Assembly: GCA_028716525.1 (NCBI GenBank)
Contig: JAQUPQ010000041.1
Span: forward strand, 1-35,628
Direction: 5' to 3'
Length of the DNA: 35,628 nucleotides
Origin: Terriglobia bacterium
Lineage (GTDB): Bacteria > Acidobacteriota > Terriglobia > JAIQFV01
Both the position numbers and the translations under genes were made by a program. Positions 16,771-27,221 of this stretch are shown one piece after another (position 1 is the stretch's first letter; each line of letters begins with the position of its first letter). The notes under the pieces are model-generated. The model ran no database searches. It saw only the letters and a list, made by a program, of their open reading frames with translations, and was not told the origin of the DNA.

Positions 16771-17490
16771 ATGAAAGTTCACTTATTCATTCCCTGCCTG
16801 GTCGATCAGTTTTATCCGAATGTCGCTGTTTCGATGTGCCGAATCCTGCGAAAACTCGGTGTGGAATACGTCTATCCCTCGGAGCAGACATGTTGCGGAC
16901 AGCCCGCATTCAACACCGGATATCATGCCGAAGCCAGCCAACTGGCCGAGCGGTTTCTCAAGATCTTTGAATCTGCAGAAACTGTCGTTGCGCCGTCCGG
17001 ATCCTGTATTAGCATGACCCGCATCTTCTATCCGCAACTGGAACTCTCGCAATCTGCCCGAAATATCAGTGATCGACTGGCGCCTCGTCTTTTTGAATTT
17101 TCAGAATTTCTGGTGCGTGAATTGGAAGTGGATGAGGTGGGCGCTCAATTCTCCGGCAAGGTGACCTACCACGATTCCTGTCATTCACTCCGGGAGTTGA
17201 ACGTGGTTGATGCGCCTCGACGTTTGATTCGAAACGTGCGGGGCGTTGAACTCACTGAGTTAAATGACATGCAGACCTGTTGCGGGTTCGGCGGTACGTT
17301 TGCTGTGAAATTCCCTGCCGTTTCGGCATCCATGGGCGAAGACAAGGTAACCGCCATTGAACGCACCGGCGCCCATCTCGTGGTGTCAAATGATTCCAGC
17401 TGCTTGATGCAAATTTCCGGAATTCTCATGCGGCGCGGCAGCCGAATTCTAACCATGCATTTGGCCGAGTTGCTCGCTCAAGGAATTTGA
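16771..17490 (+). CDS. lutA: LutA/YkgE Fe-S protein of lactate oxidation
   Basis: A subunit of the LutABC complex that oxidises L-lactate to pyruvate. The 239-residue protein has two CCG domains: the first with CLVDQFYP near Cys9 and TCCGQPAFNTG at Cys41-Cys42, the second with YHDSCHSLRE and TCCGFGGTFAVK at Cys170-Cys171. These Cys sets bind the cysteine-rich-domain Fe-S cluster. The length is normal. It is followed by lutB after 6 bases. No LutR-type regulator or lactate permease is next to it. Confidence 0.95.
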   Translation: MKVHLFIPCLVDQFYPNVAVSMCRILRKLGVEYVYPSEQTCCGQPAFNTGYHAEASQLAERFLKIFESAETVVAPSGSCISMTRIFYPQLELSQSARNISDRLAPRLFEFSEFLVRELEVDEVGAQFSGKVTYHDSCHSLRELNVVDAPRRLIRNVRGVELTELNDMQTCCGFGGTFAVKFPAVSASMGEDKVTAIERTGAHLVVSNDSSCLMQISGILMRRGSRILTMHLAELLAQGI

Positions 17491-17496
17491 ATTCAC

Positions 17497-18894
17497 ATGT
17501 CCTCTGGAACCATCCCTTTTAAGAACCTGGCGCGCAAGAATCTTGCGGATGTGCAGCTCCGTGGAAATCTGCTTCGGGCCACTCAGCACTCGCTGGCGGC
17601 ACGGGCCTCGGCTGTTTCCGAAGTCCCTGAATGGGAGCTATTGCGCACCGCTGCCCATGCGATTAAGAAAGAAGCGGTTGACCATCTCGCGACCTATTTG
17701 GAACAATTTGAAGCACAAGTACAGGCCTCCGGCGGCCATGTATTCTGGGCACAAACAGGTCGACAGGCGGCGGAACATGTTGTCGCTATCTGCGGACACC
17801 ATCAGGCCACTCTCGCCATCAAAGCCAAGTCGATGACCAGCGAAGAGATCGGATTGAATCAGGCCCTCCTGGAAGCCGGCATCGAACCCGTGGAGACCGA
17901 TCTGGGTGAATACATCATCCAATTGGCCGGCGAAACACCTTCGCACATCACGGCTCCGGCGCTACACAAATCTCGCGCTCAAATCGGGAAGCTCTTCCAG
18001 GAAAAGCTGGGCTGTTCTTATACCGACGACCCCCAGAAGCTGACTCAAATCGCCCGATCCAGGTTGCGGGAGAAATTTCTTCAAGCCTCAGTGGGGATCA
18101 GCGGCGTGAATTTTGCGGTGGCCGAAACCGGTTCTATTGTGTTGATCACGAATGAGGGGAACGGCCGCATGTGCACCACCCTGCCGCGCGTTCATATCGC
18201 CCTCATGGGAATTGAAAAAATCATTCCCACCTTTGATGATCTTCAAATCTTTCTTCGCTTGTTGGCACGCAGCAGCACCGGTCAACGGCTTACGAGTTAT
18301 GTCTCCATCATCTCCGGCCCGAGGAAGACCGCAGATTTCGACGGGCCTGAGGAACTTCACGTCATTATTCTCGACAATGAGCGCACCTCCATCCTGGCCC
18401 ACCCGCACATGCGCGAATCTCTGTTTTGCATTCGATGCGGAGCCTGTTTGAACACCTGTCCTGTCTACCAGCGCGTGGGCGGACACGCCTATGGATGGGT
18501 TTACCCCGGACCTATCGGTGCCGTCCTGACTCCCGAGATGCAAGGGCTGACTCGCGGCCGGGAGTTGCCTTATGCATCCTCCCTTTGCGGAAGCTGCTCC
18601 GCTGTGTGTCCTGTGAAGATCAACATTCACCATATGCTTTTGTGGCTCAGGAAATCCGTAGTCGACTCCCGAAGGAGCCCCTGGACGGAACGATTGATCA
18701 TACGGATCTTTGCCGCTGTCATGAAACGACCCCGCCTTTATCGAAGCAGCGCCCGCCTGGCCCGACTTCTCGAAAAGCTGTTTGCCAAACGAGGAAAAGG
18801 GCTGCCGGTACCCGGCTGGAGCCTTCATCGGGATTTCCCTCCGCTGGCCAAACAATCGTTCCACGATCTTTGGAAGCAGGGAGGCCTGTCATGA
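17497..18894 (+). CDS. lutB: LutB/YkgF Fe-S protein of lactate oxidation
   Basis: A 465-residue subunit of the LutABC lactate-oxidising complex. The N-terminal LUD domain includes NFAVAETGSIVLITNEGNGRMCTTLPR. It is followed by two [4Fe-4S] ferredoxin-like motifs, CIRCGACLNTCP (Cys311, 314, 317, 321) and CGSCSAVCP (Cys364, 367, 371). The C-terminal part is basic and helical. The length matches the family. The stop overlaps the lutC start (ATGA at 18891), so the three genes form a coupled operon. Confidence 0.96.
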   Translation: MSSGTIPFKNLARKNLADVQLRGNLLRATQHSLAARASAVSEVPEWELLRTAAHAIKKEAVDHLATYLEQFEAQVQASGGHVFWAQTGRQAAEHVVAICGHHQATLAIKAKSMTSEEIGLNQALLEAGIEPVETDLGEYIIQLAGETPSHITAPALHKSRAQIGKLFQEKLGCSYTDDPQKLTQIARSRLREKFLQASVGISGVNFAVAETGSIVLITNEGNGRMCTTLPRVHIALMGIEKIIPTFDDLQIFLRLLARSSTGQRLTSYVSIISGPRKTADFDGPEELHVIILDNERTSILAHPHMRESLFCIRCGACLNTCPVYQRVGGHAYGWVYPGPIGAVLTPEMQGLTRGRELPYASSLCGSCSAVCPVKINIHHMLLWLRKSVVDSRRSPWTERLIIRIFAAVMKRPRLYRSSARLARLLEKLFAKRGKGLPVPGWSLHRDFPPLAKQSFHDLWKQGGLS

Positions 18895-19604
18895 CGACAG
18901 ATCCCGCACTGACCCGACAGGTTCTCCTGGCCCGCTTGAGAACCCTGGAATTGAGCGCTTCACAAGACAGCGCCCGATCACGCCAGTGGGAGGAGATACG
19001 CTCGAGCGCCACCGAAGATCTTTCAGGTCCAACCTCACTAGACCAATGGGTGAATCAACTTCGATCCGAACTCCAGCGACTGGGAGGAGAGCTGCGAACC
19101 GCAGCGTCACTAAACGATATTCCTTCCGCCGTTGTCGATCTGGCACGGGAATCGCGTTACAAACGCATTGCTTTGGGCGACGATCGTTTACTTGAAGAAA
19201 TTCGCCTGGCTGATCAGCTTAACAATTTTGTCGAGTTTCGGTTGCTCGACAAGAGATCGGCATCCAACCCGAAAGATCACGCGGGTCCTGCACTAGCTCA
19301 ATGTCAACTGGGAATCACCGGCTGCCAGGCCATCATCGCCGAAACCGCAACCATTGTCCTGGATCATCAAGGATTCGGTGGAAGAAGCCTTTCGCTTTTA
19401 CCCGAGTGCCACCTCGTCCTCGCTCAACGATCCCAGGTTTTTGGCAGGTTGCGCGATTGGTGGAACGCAACTCAGCCGGGTCGCGACAATCTTCCGACCT
19501 GTCGAACGTTTATTACCGGTCCCAGCCGCACCGCCGACATCGAAAAAGTTCTCGTTACAGGTGTTCACGGGCCGCTAAGACTGGTCGTCATTCTGGCCGG
19601 CTGA
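18891..19604 (+). CDS. lutC: LutC/YkgG lactate utilisation protein
   Basis: A 237-residue LUD-domain protein, the third part of LutABC. The C-terminal domain carries CQAIIAETATIVLDHQG, SLLPECHLVLAQ, TFITGPSRTADIEKVLVTGVHGP and VVILAG, the LutC signature. ATG 18891 overlaps the lutB stop by 4 bases; longer in-frame starts would lie deep inside lutB. Between lutC and cysK (19605-19828) I see no firm terminator or riboswitch. Confidence 0.93.
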   Translation: MTTDPALTRQVLLARLRTLELSASQDSARSRQWEEIRSSATEDLSGPTSLDQWVNQLRSELQRLGGELRTAASLNDIPSAVVDLARESRYKRIALGDDRLLEEIRLADQLNNFVEFRLLDKRSASNPKDHAGPALAQCQLGITGCQAIIAETATIVLDHQGFGGRSLSLLPECHLVLAQRSQVFGRLRDWWNATQPGRDNLPTCRTFITGPSRTADIEKVLVTGVHGPLRLVVILAG

Positions 19605-19828
19605 CCCTGCAATCATCCGCACCTCACTTCTCCCACTGAATTTGCGTATTGTAAATCTTTGCAAAACACAGCTGAACGATGCGGATTTGGATGGAAATAT
19701 TCTGCCAATTCAATAGAATCTGCTCGCGGATTACCCCATCGACAAGCTGAGTACTCGGGTAGACCCTGCAAAGTAGCGCCTGATTTGTATCCCGACAAAG
19801 GCGGAATCGAGCAACACAGAGGAGCAGC

Positions 19829-20764
19829 ATGGGAAACATTAGAAACTCCATTACGGAAACCATTGGAAACACACCGCTGGTGCGTCTCCACAAATTGAAT
19901 CAAGGTCTCCAGTCCGACATCGTGCTCAAGCTGGAATCGATGAATCCCATGGGAAGCGTCAAGGATCGCATCGGACTGGCCATCATTGAAGATGGCGAAC
20001 GCCGTGGGATGATCAACAAAGACACGATGATCGTTGAAGCCACCAGCGGAAACACCGGCATTGCGCTGGCCTTTGTGTGTTCCGCCAAGGGATACCGTTG
20101 CTTGTTAACCATGCCCGAAACCATGTCGCTGGAGCGGCGCAAAGTATTGCGCGCCCTGGGAGCCGAGCTGGTGCTGACGCCTGGAACAGGCGGGATGAAG
20201 GGTGCCATTGCTAAAGCCGTCGAAATCGCCAGGCATATTCCCAACTCTTTTCTGGCGCGGCAATTCGAAAATCCCGCCAATCCGGAAGTGCACTACCGCA
20301 CCACCGGAAAAGAAATCTGGGACGACACGGACGGCCAAGTGGATGTTCTGATCGCGGGGATTGGAACCGGCGGCACCATCACCGGCGCAGGACAATACCT
20401 CCGAGAACGGAAGAGCAGTCTTAAAATTGTGGCGGTCGAGCCCGACGCCTCTCCCGTCCTTTCCGGCGGTGCCCCGGGACCCCATAAAATACAAGGACTC
20501 GGCGCTGGATTCATTCCCCAAATTCTCGACACCTCCATCTACGACGAAGTGTATCGCGCCACATTGGATGAGTCTTTGGAGGTTTCAAGGCGATTGGTTC
20601 GTGAGGAAGGAATCTTTGTGGGCATCTCGGCCGGCGCCGTTGCCAGCTGTGCATTGAAAGTCGGCGCCCGCCCCGAGAATCAGGGAAAGATGCTCGTGGC
20701 CATCATACCGAGTTTTGGCGAACGATACTTGTCGACGATATTGTTTCAGGATTTAGAAGGTTAG
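19829..20764 (+). CDS. cysK: Cysteine synthase A (O-acetylserine sulfhydrylase)
   Basis: A PLP enzyme that forms Cys from O-acetylserine and sulfide in the cytoplasm. The 311 residues include the PLP lysine in NPMGSVKDR (Lys45), the substrate loop [11 protein letters not shown] (70-80), the PLP-phosphate loop [12 protein letters not shown], and the C-terminal CysK-type [15 protein letters not shown] lies just before ATG 19829. The length is normal and nothing is missing. It stands alone, converging on bcp. Confidence 0.96.
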   Translation: MGNIRNSITETIGNTPLVRLHKLNQGLQSDIVLKLESMNPMGSVKDRIGLAIIEDGERRGMINKDTMIVEATSGNTGIALAFVCSAKGYRCLLTMPETMSLERRKVLRALGAELVLTPGTGGMKGAIAKAVEIARHIPNSFLARQFENPANPEVHYRTTGKEIWDDTDGQVDVLIAGIGTGGTITGAGQYLRERKSSLKIVAVEPDASPVLSGGAPGPHKIQGLGAGFIPQILDTSIYDEVYRATLDESLEVSRRLVREEGIFVGISAGAVASCALKVGARPENQGKMLVAIIPSFGERYLSTILFQDLEG

Positions 20765-20805
20765 CAGATCGAGATCCTACAACGTCTCGAAGAGAGTTTG
20801 TTCTG

Positions 20806-20827
20806 GTAGGCCCGGCGGGTCAACCCG
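20806..20827. repeat. Weak hairpin after GTAG in convergent gap
   Basis: In the 71-base gap between cysK (+) and the bcp-like gene (-) a short stem CGGGT-CA-ACCCG (20816-20827) follows GTAG (20806-20809), but 6 bases separate the two. It has no T-run. It may be a decayed member of the GTAG-footed repeat family or may be chance. Confidence 0.3.
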
Positions 20828-20835
20828 TTTGCAAC

Positions 20836-21402
20836 TTACGAACCTTTCTCCTCGAGACCGCGAATGGCGGCAAGCACTTCCGCGTCGTGACCACTAACCC
20901 TGACGCCGGGAAATATCTTTCGAATGATCCCGCCTTTGTCGATGAGAAAGGTGGTTCGTTTGGCAAATTTGAAGCCCAGCCAACCTCCCATCACGCCATA
21001 GGTGTCGGTCACCTCCCGGTCGCGGTCGCTGAGCAGGGTGAAATTCAAATCGTATTTCCGGGCAAACCTTTGGTGTGATTCCACACTATCCAACGATACG
21101 CCCAGGACCTCGGTCTCCTTGGACGCAAACTGCGATATGTCGTCCCTGAAATTGCAGGCCTCCTTGGTGCAGCCCGGGGTGTTGTCTTTCGGATAGAAAT
21201 ACAGCACCACGTTCTTTTTATTACGAAAGTCCGAGAGGCGCACGGTGGCCCCCGTTTGTGAAGGTAACTGGAAATCAGGAGCGGGATCCCCTTCCTTCAG
21301 TCGCATAGTCGACTCCTCCGAATGCGAGCACGCGTCATAATAAAACATCACGGTCGCGGTCAACCCCACCAGGGCGACCAGCATGTAAACCGTTTTGGTC
21401 AT
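20836..21402 (-). CDS. bcp: Membrane-anchored Bcp/PrxQ-type peroxiredoxin
   Basis: A thiol peroxidase that reduces H2O2 and organic peroxides. The AhpC/TSA fold has DPAPDFQLPSQTG, VVLYFYPKDNTPGCTKEAC (peroxidatic Cys and, 5 residues on, the resolving Cys typical of Bcp), GVSLDSVESHQRFARKY and TTFLIDKGGIIRKIF. Unusually it has an N-terminal membrane helix (TVYMLVALVGLTATVMFYY), so the domain is probably held at the membrane, perhaps facing the periplasm. The start is uncertain: ATG 21402 (GGAA 9 bases upstream) is preferred; 21429 and 21441 are also in frame. Confidence 0.92.
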   Translation of the reverse strand: MTKTVYMLVALVGLTATVMFYYDACSHSEESTMRLKEGDPAPDFQLPSQTGATVRLSDFRNKKNVVLYFYPKDNTPGCTKEACNFRDDISQFASKETEVLGVSLDSVESHQRFARKYDLNFTLLSDRDREVTDTYGVMGGWLGFKFAKRTTFLIDKGGIIRKIFPGVRVSGHDAEVLAAIRGLEEKGS

Positions 21403-21615
21403 CACCGATTGTTCCGAAACAGGTCCCATAGGAGAGTTCATTCTAGCATGGTCTTACGTACGATCCTCCACATGGCTTTGAGAAATAATATTCACAAATC
21501 CCAAACCGGGTTGCATAGAGATCCGTATTCGACGCATGGCCAACGGGAGATTGCTTTGATATCATGTGACGGCCTTGCTCCACCTTGGCAGAATGAGAAG
21601 CTCATCAGCCATTAA

Positions 21616-22941
<1,326 letters not shown>

Positions 22942-22949
22942 GATATAGC

Positions 22950-23054
22950 TTTGGTAGCCACGATCCGCCGGCTTTTTGGCGGATCGTGGCCTCTTTCGCG
23001 GCTCATCACACAAACCCATGATCAATCAAAAAACGATTGATCATGGCTACCAAA
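22950..23054. repeat. REPIN-like inverted pair of GTAG-footed hairpins
   Basis: Two hairpins face each other. Copy 1 has the foot TTTGGTAG (22950-22957), then a 12-bp perfect stem (22958-22969 / 22978-22989) with a T-rich 8-base loop. Copy 2, on the other strand, has its stem at 23016-23027 / 23035-23046 with a T-rich 7-base loop and ends in CTACCAAA (23047-23054), the inverted foot. The two stems differ at four positions and all four are compensated in the partner arm. GTAG beside a hairpin, in inverted pairs of ~100 bp, is the layout of REP/BIME/REPIN elements moved by RAYT transposases. No RAYT gene is in the window. Confidence 0.7.
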
Positions 23055-23180
23055 CCAATTTTATGTCCGCGCCCATTGGGCTCAAAAAGACTGCCGAAAC
23101 GGGGCGGCAGAACACAAATCATAAGATTCAATCACCAGCTTGTCCGGGTTCATCTCCAGGATCGGAGGGCATCCACAGCC

Positions 23181-25172
23181 TTAAGTTACGGCCGACACGG
23201 CCTTGGATTTCAGTTCTTTGATCTTGTCGCGCAGTGATGCCGCCTTCTCAAACTCAAATCTCTTGGCGGCGTCTTTCATCTGTTTTTCCAGTTTCTCAAT
23301 GACTTCTCCCAGCTTGTCAGGATCGGCGATCCACGGCTCATCAAACAGATCCGTCTCCACCTCCACATAATCCGCCTTCGCAATCGCAACCAGCGTCATG
23401 TCAATGGGCTTGACGATGGATTCGGGCGTGATGTGATTCTCCTCGTTATAGCGCATTTGCAGTGCCCGCCGCCGATTGGTTTCGCCAATGGCTCTTTCCA
23501 TGGACACCGTCATCACATCGCCGTACAAAATGGTTTTTCCGTGAAGATGACGGGCCGCGCGTCCAATGGTTTGAATGAGCGAGCCCGCCGACCGCAAGAA
23601 TCCCTCCTTATCCGCATCCAAAATCGCCACCAGTGACACTTCCGGTAAATCCAATCCTTCCCGAAGCAGATTGATGCCGATCAAGGCATCAAATTCGCCC
23701 TTACGTAAATCACGCAGGATCTTTATTCGGTCGAGCGTCTCAATATCGGAATGCAAATAGCGGCATCGGACGCCCGTTTCAGTAAGATACTCTGTCAAGT
23801 CCTCGGCCATGCGCTTCGTTAAAGTGGTGACCAGGACGCGCTCCTTCTTTTCAGCGCGCAGTTTAATCTCGTGCATCAGGTCATCGATCTGGCCTTTCAC
23901 CGGCCGCACTTCCACCTCGGGATCGATCAACCCGGTAGGCCGAATCACCTGCTCAATGAACGCTCCGCCGGTCTTTGTCAACTCATAGGGACCGGGTGTG
24001 GCCGAAACGTAGATCACCTGATTGACCCGCGTTTCAAATTCCTCGAAGGTCAACGGTCTGTTATCGAGCGCCGAGGGAAGCCGGAAGCCATATTCAACAA
24101 GCGTGGTCTTCCGGGACCGATCCCCGTGATACATCCCGCGAAGCTGCGGCACGGTTTGGTGGCTTTCATCGATGAACATGAGGGAGTCCCGAGGAAGGTA
24201 ATCCAGCAAGGTGGGCGGAGGCTCCCCCGGCTTGCGACTTGTAAAATGGCGGGAGTAATTTTCGATGCCGTGACAGTATCCAATCTGCTTCATCATCTCG
24301 ACATCAAACAACGTCCGTTGGCGCAGTCGTTGAGCCTCGATGGACTTCCCTTGGTCTTCCAGCTTGGGAATCCAATCTTCCATTTCACCCAGAATTCTCT
24401 CGATGGCGATTTCCAAGGTGGGTCGCGGCATGACGAAATGGGTTCGGGGATAAATGGGCATGCGCTCAAACGTTTCTTTGAACGTCCCCGTCATCGTATC
24501 AACGCGCGTCAACTGTTCAATTTCATCCCCCCAAAGCTCAATGCGCAGCGCATCATCCGAGTAAGTCGTAAAAATCTCAATCACATCACCGCGGACTCGG
24601 AAGCTTCCACGCTTGAAGTCGTTGTCATTGCGCTCGTAGAGGATTTCAACCAGACGATGGATGATGTCGTTTCGAGGAATGCGCTGGCCTTTTTCAAGAA
24701 AGAACATCATGCCGTAATAGGCTTCGGGAGACCCCAAGCCGTAAATGCACGAAACGGATGCCACAATGATGCAGTCCCGCCGTTCAAACAACGATTTCGT
24801 GGCCGCCAGACGCAGCTTGTCGATTTCGTCGTTGATGGTGGCTTCTTTTTCAATGTAAGTATCGCTGGCAGCGATGTAGGCTTCCGGCTGGTAATAATCG
24901 TAATAAGAGACAAAATACTCCACGGCATTATCGGGAAAGAAGGTACGGAATTCGTGGAAGAGCTGGGCGGCCAGCGTTTTGTTGTGAGCCAGCACCAAGG
25001 TCGGGCGATTGACGGTCTCAATTACTTTGGCCATGGTGAAGGTCTTGCCCGATCCGGTGACCCCCAGCAGCACCTGATGTTTTTCTACGTCTTTTAATCC
25101 GCCAACGAGTTGTTCGATGGCGCGAGCCTGATCCCCGCGCGGTTGATAAGGAGTGACAAGTCGAAAATTCAT
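23181..25172 (-). CDS. uvrB: UvrB, excinuclease ABC subunit B
   Basis: The helicase-like damage-verifying subunit of nucleotide excision repair, loaded by UvrA and cut-complexed with UvrC. The 663 residues include Walker A GVTGSGKT (37-44), [14 protein letters not shown] (beta-hairpin region), FIDESHQT (motif II), [22 protein letters not shown] (motif VI), and the C-terminal UVR helix pair [23 protein letters not shown] 25172 is chosen because it lies 4 bases after the menG stop; an earlier in-frame start would overlap menG. It is the last gene of aroB-menG-uvrB. Confidence 0.97.
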   Translation of the reverse strand: MNFRLVTPYQPRGDQARAIEQLVGGLKDVEKHQVLLGVTGSGKTFTMAKVIETVNRPTLVLAHNKTLAAQLFHEFRTFFPDNAVEYFVSYYDYYQPEAYIAASDTYIEKEATINDEIDKLRLAATKSLFERRDCIIVASVSCIYGLGSPEAYYGMMFFLEKGQRIPRNDIIHRLVEILYERNDNDFKRGSFRVRGDVIEIFTTYSDDALRIELWGDEIEQLTRVDTMTGTFKETFERMPIYPRTHFVMPRPTLEIAIERILGEMEDWIPKLEDQGKSIEAQRLRQRTLFDVEMMKQIGYCHGIENYSRHFTSRKPGEPPPTLLDYLPRDSLMFIDESHQTVPQLRGMYHGDRSRKTTLVEYGFRLPSALDNRPLTFEEFETRVNQVIYVSATPGPYELTKTGGAFIEQVIRPTGLIDPEVEVRPVKGQIDDLMHEIKLRAEKKERVLVTTLTKRMAEDLTEYLTETGVRCRYLHSDIETLDRIKILRDLRKGEFDALIGINLLREGLDLPEVSLVAILDADKEGFLRSAGSLIQTIGRAARHLHGKTILYGDVMTVSMERAIGETNRRRALQMRYNEENHITPESIVKPIDMTLVAIAKADYVEVETDLFDEPWIADPDKLGEVIEKLEKQMKDAAKRFEFEKAASLRDKIKELKSKAVSAVT

Positions 25173-25176
25173 GGAC

Positions 25177-25902
25177 TTATTTTGTGCCCAGATGCAGGGC
25201 GGCAATGCCGCCGTTCAAGTTGTAGTATTGGACATCTCTAAATCCGACAGCTTCCATCTGCCGCTTCAATTCCTCCTGCGATGGAAAGGCCCCCACCGAA
25301 TCAGGAAGGTAAGCATAGGGCCCCGGGACTCCGCTCAATCGATCACCGATGCGCGGAAGGATTCGCGTGAAATAAAAATGATAGAGCTGGCGGAACACCG
25401 GAGCCTGCGGCCTTGAGAACTCCAGAATGGCCGCGACCCCATCCTTTCGAAGAATTCGAAGCATTTCGCGAAGGCCGGCGTCGTAATCTTCAAAATTTCT
25501 AAAGCCGAATGCGATCGAGACGGCCTCAAACGAACCATCCCGCAGCGGCAATCGTAAGGCATCCGCCTCCGACAACAAACACGTGGGTAGTTGCTTATGA
25601 GCCAACTTCTGTTTCCCCACCACGAGCATGGGATGGCAAAAATCCATGCCGACCACCCGGCCCGCGGTAGCAGCTCGCAACGCCAGCGTCAAGTCTCCGG
25701 TTCCGCACGCCAGATCCACAACCGAGAAATCCCTCCGCCCCAATCGCTCCACGATCTTCTTGACCGTAAAACGCCGCCAGCGTTTGTCGATGTTGAATGA
25801 AAGCAGGTGATTCAGAAAGTCATAGCGCCGCGCGATGGCGCCGAACATGGCGCGCACTTGAGATGCGTTTCGGGCCGAATTTGCACGGGAAGAAATTGGC
25901 AT
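25177..25902 (-). CDS. menG: Demethylmenaquinone methyltransferase (MenG/UbiE)
   Basis: A SAM-dependent methyltransferase that makes the last step to menaquinone (UbiE homologues also act on ubiquinone). Visible features: [28 protein letters not shown] near the N-terminus, the SAM loop [37 protein letters not shown], and [11 protein letters not shown]. About 241 residues, normal length. The start is uncertain: ATG 25902 is preferred; GTG 25920 and ATG 25911 are alternatives, and none has a strong ribosome-binding site. It lies between aroB and uvrB on one transcript. Confidence 0.94.
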   Translation of the reverse strand: MPISSRANSARNASQVRAMFGAIARRYDFLNHLLSFNIDKRWRRFTVKKIVERLGRRDFSVVDLACGTGDLTLALRAATAGRVVGMDFCHPMLVVGKQKLAHKQLPTCLLSEADALRLPLRDGSFEAVSIAFGFRNFEDYDAGLREMLRILRKDGVAAILEFSRPQAPVFRQLYHFYFTRILPRIGDRLSGVPGPYAYLPDSVGAFPSQEELKRQMEAVGFRDVQYYNLNGGIAALHLGTK

Positions 25903-25930
25903 AACCACCATCGTCCGCACGGGTCAAAGT

Positions 25931-27049
25931 TTACTTGATGTTCCAAAAAGTCTTTGATCGATTCGCCTCGGCCTGAATTTCATGGTAGGAGATTTTCACC
26001 AGCCTGAGATCAACGTCCTTAAAAACCCGCCCCTGGCCCACCGCCGTCGGCAGGACAAAAGCAATGTTTCCCGCCTCGGCTTTCTTGTCGTGCTGCATGT
26101 GTGTCCGGACCTTTTCAAACGGCACATCGGAAATTATCGGCAGACGCCCGAGGCTCGCGAAGGCCCGCGCCATTCGTTCAGCATCTCCCGTATTAATCAC
26201 GCCCATCCTTTGGGCGACTCGAACCGCAATCAGGCTTCCCCACCCCACGGCCTCACCGTGCTTGAATCGGGTGTACCGTGTGGCCGCTTCCAAGCCATGA
26301 CCCATCGTGTGCCCGAAGTTCAAGAGCTTCCGCACGCCGTGTTCAAATTCATCCTCGGCCACGATACGAGCCTTGATGGAAACGCATCGCTGCACCACTT
26401 CTTGAAGAGAGTTCACTCGACACGCCTGGAGCGCCTCACTGTGGGCTTCAATAAAATCAAACAAAGGACGATCCAAAATGGCGCCGTACTTGACGGCTTC
26501 ATACAGCCCGGCCCGCAGTTCGCGCGGCGGAAGCGTTTTCAACAAATTCGGATCAATGACGACCAGACGGGGCTGATGAAACGCTCCAATCAAATTCTTT
26601 CCTGCGCCCAGATTGATCCCGGTTTTTCCGCCGATGGAACTGTCAATTTGCGACAGCAAGCTGGTCGGTATGTGCACCAGCGCGAGCCCTCGCAGGACGG
26701 TGGCCGCCACGAATCCGGCCAGGTCTCCGACCACACCTCCGCCCAAAGCCACCACCACGGAACGTCGGTCGGCGCCGGCCCGGACCACTTGTTCACACAG
26801 CCGTTCATACCATCTGATATTTTTGAAGCGCTCACCGTCGGGAACGATCAATGGAATCGCACCCGCCAGAGGGCCCTTCCGGTCCGCCATCGAGTGGCCG
26901 TAGAGCTTCCAAATCCTGGGATTGCTGATCAGAAACACCTTGCACTTGCCGTCCAGAATCGCCTCAAGCAGTTTTCCGCGGCGCGACACACCGCGACCGA
27001 CTACGGCCACGTAACTACGCTCCTTCAATCGCACTCGAATCATGTCCAT
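25931..27049 (-). CDS. aroB: 3-dehydroquinate synthase
   Basis: The second step of the shikimate pathway: DAHP to 3-dehydroquinate, using NAD and Zn or Co. The 372-residue sequence has PDGERFKN, ALGGGVVGDLAGFVAATVLRG (NAD loop), HIPTSLLSQIDSSIGGKTGIN, LYEAVKYG, NFGHTMGHGLE and FKHGEAVGWG, which include the metal ligands. It is the first gene of aroB-menG-uvrB (-). The 172-base gap to nadB (27050-27221) is the divergent promoter region; I could not pick out a clear hexamer pair. Confidence 0.96.
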   Translation of the reverse strand: MDMIRVRLKERSYVAVVGRGVSRRGKLLEAILDGKCKVFLISNPRIWKLYGHSMADRKGPLAGAIPLIVPDGERFKNIRWYERLCEQVVRAGADRRSVVVALGGGVVGDLAGFVAATVLRGLALVHIPTSLLSQIDSSIGGKTGINLGAGKNLIGAFHQPRLVVIDPNLLKTLPPRELRAGLYEAVKYGAILDRPLFDFIEAHSEALQACRVNSLQEVVQRCVSIKARIVAEDEFEHGVRKLLNFGHTMGHGLEAATRYTRFKHGEAVGWGSLIAVRVAQRMGVINTGDAERMARAFASLGRLPIISDVPFEKVRTHMQHDKKAEAGNIAFVLPTAVGQGRVFKDVDLRLVKISYHEIQAEANRSKTFWNIK

Positions 27050-27221
27050 GGTATCGGCGGTGCGCGCAGTGTTCTCCGCCCGCAGGATACAGCGAGCACT
27101 TTCTGCGCAAGCTCAGGCATTTCAGCGCGCTCAAGCAAACTCGATACGCTATCACACCGCTTTGCGGGCAGGCAAATCAATTTCCGAACGTCAACAGAAA
27201 CTTTTCACATGAGAAAAATTA

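Noticed and set aside
19605-19828. Riboswitch or T-box upstream of cysK
   Set aside because: No T-box sequence, SAM-type K-turn or terminator hairpin could be found.
22957-22990. Hairpin after eno as a simple Rho-independent terminator
   Set aside because: No T-run directly follows the stem, and the inverted partner with the same foot makes a repeat pair the better reading; a termination side-effect remains possible.
23871-25097. Long open frame (408 codons) on the plus strand opposite uvrB
   Set aside because: It lies wholly antisense to a clear uvrB and has no recognisable domain; it is a codon-bias shadow.
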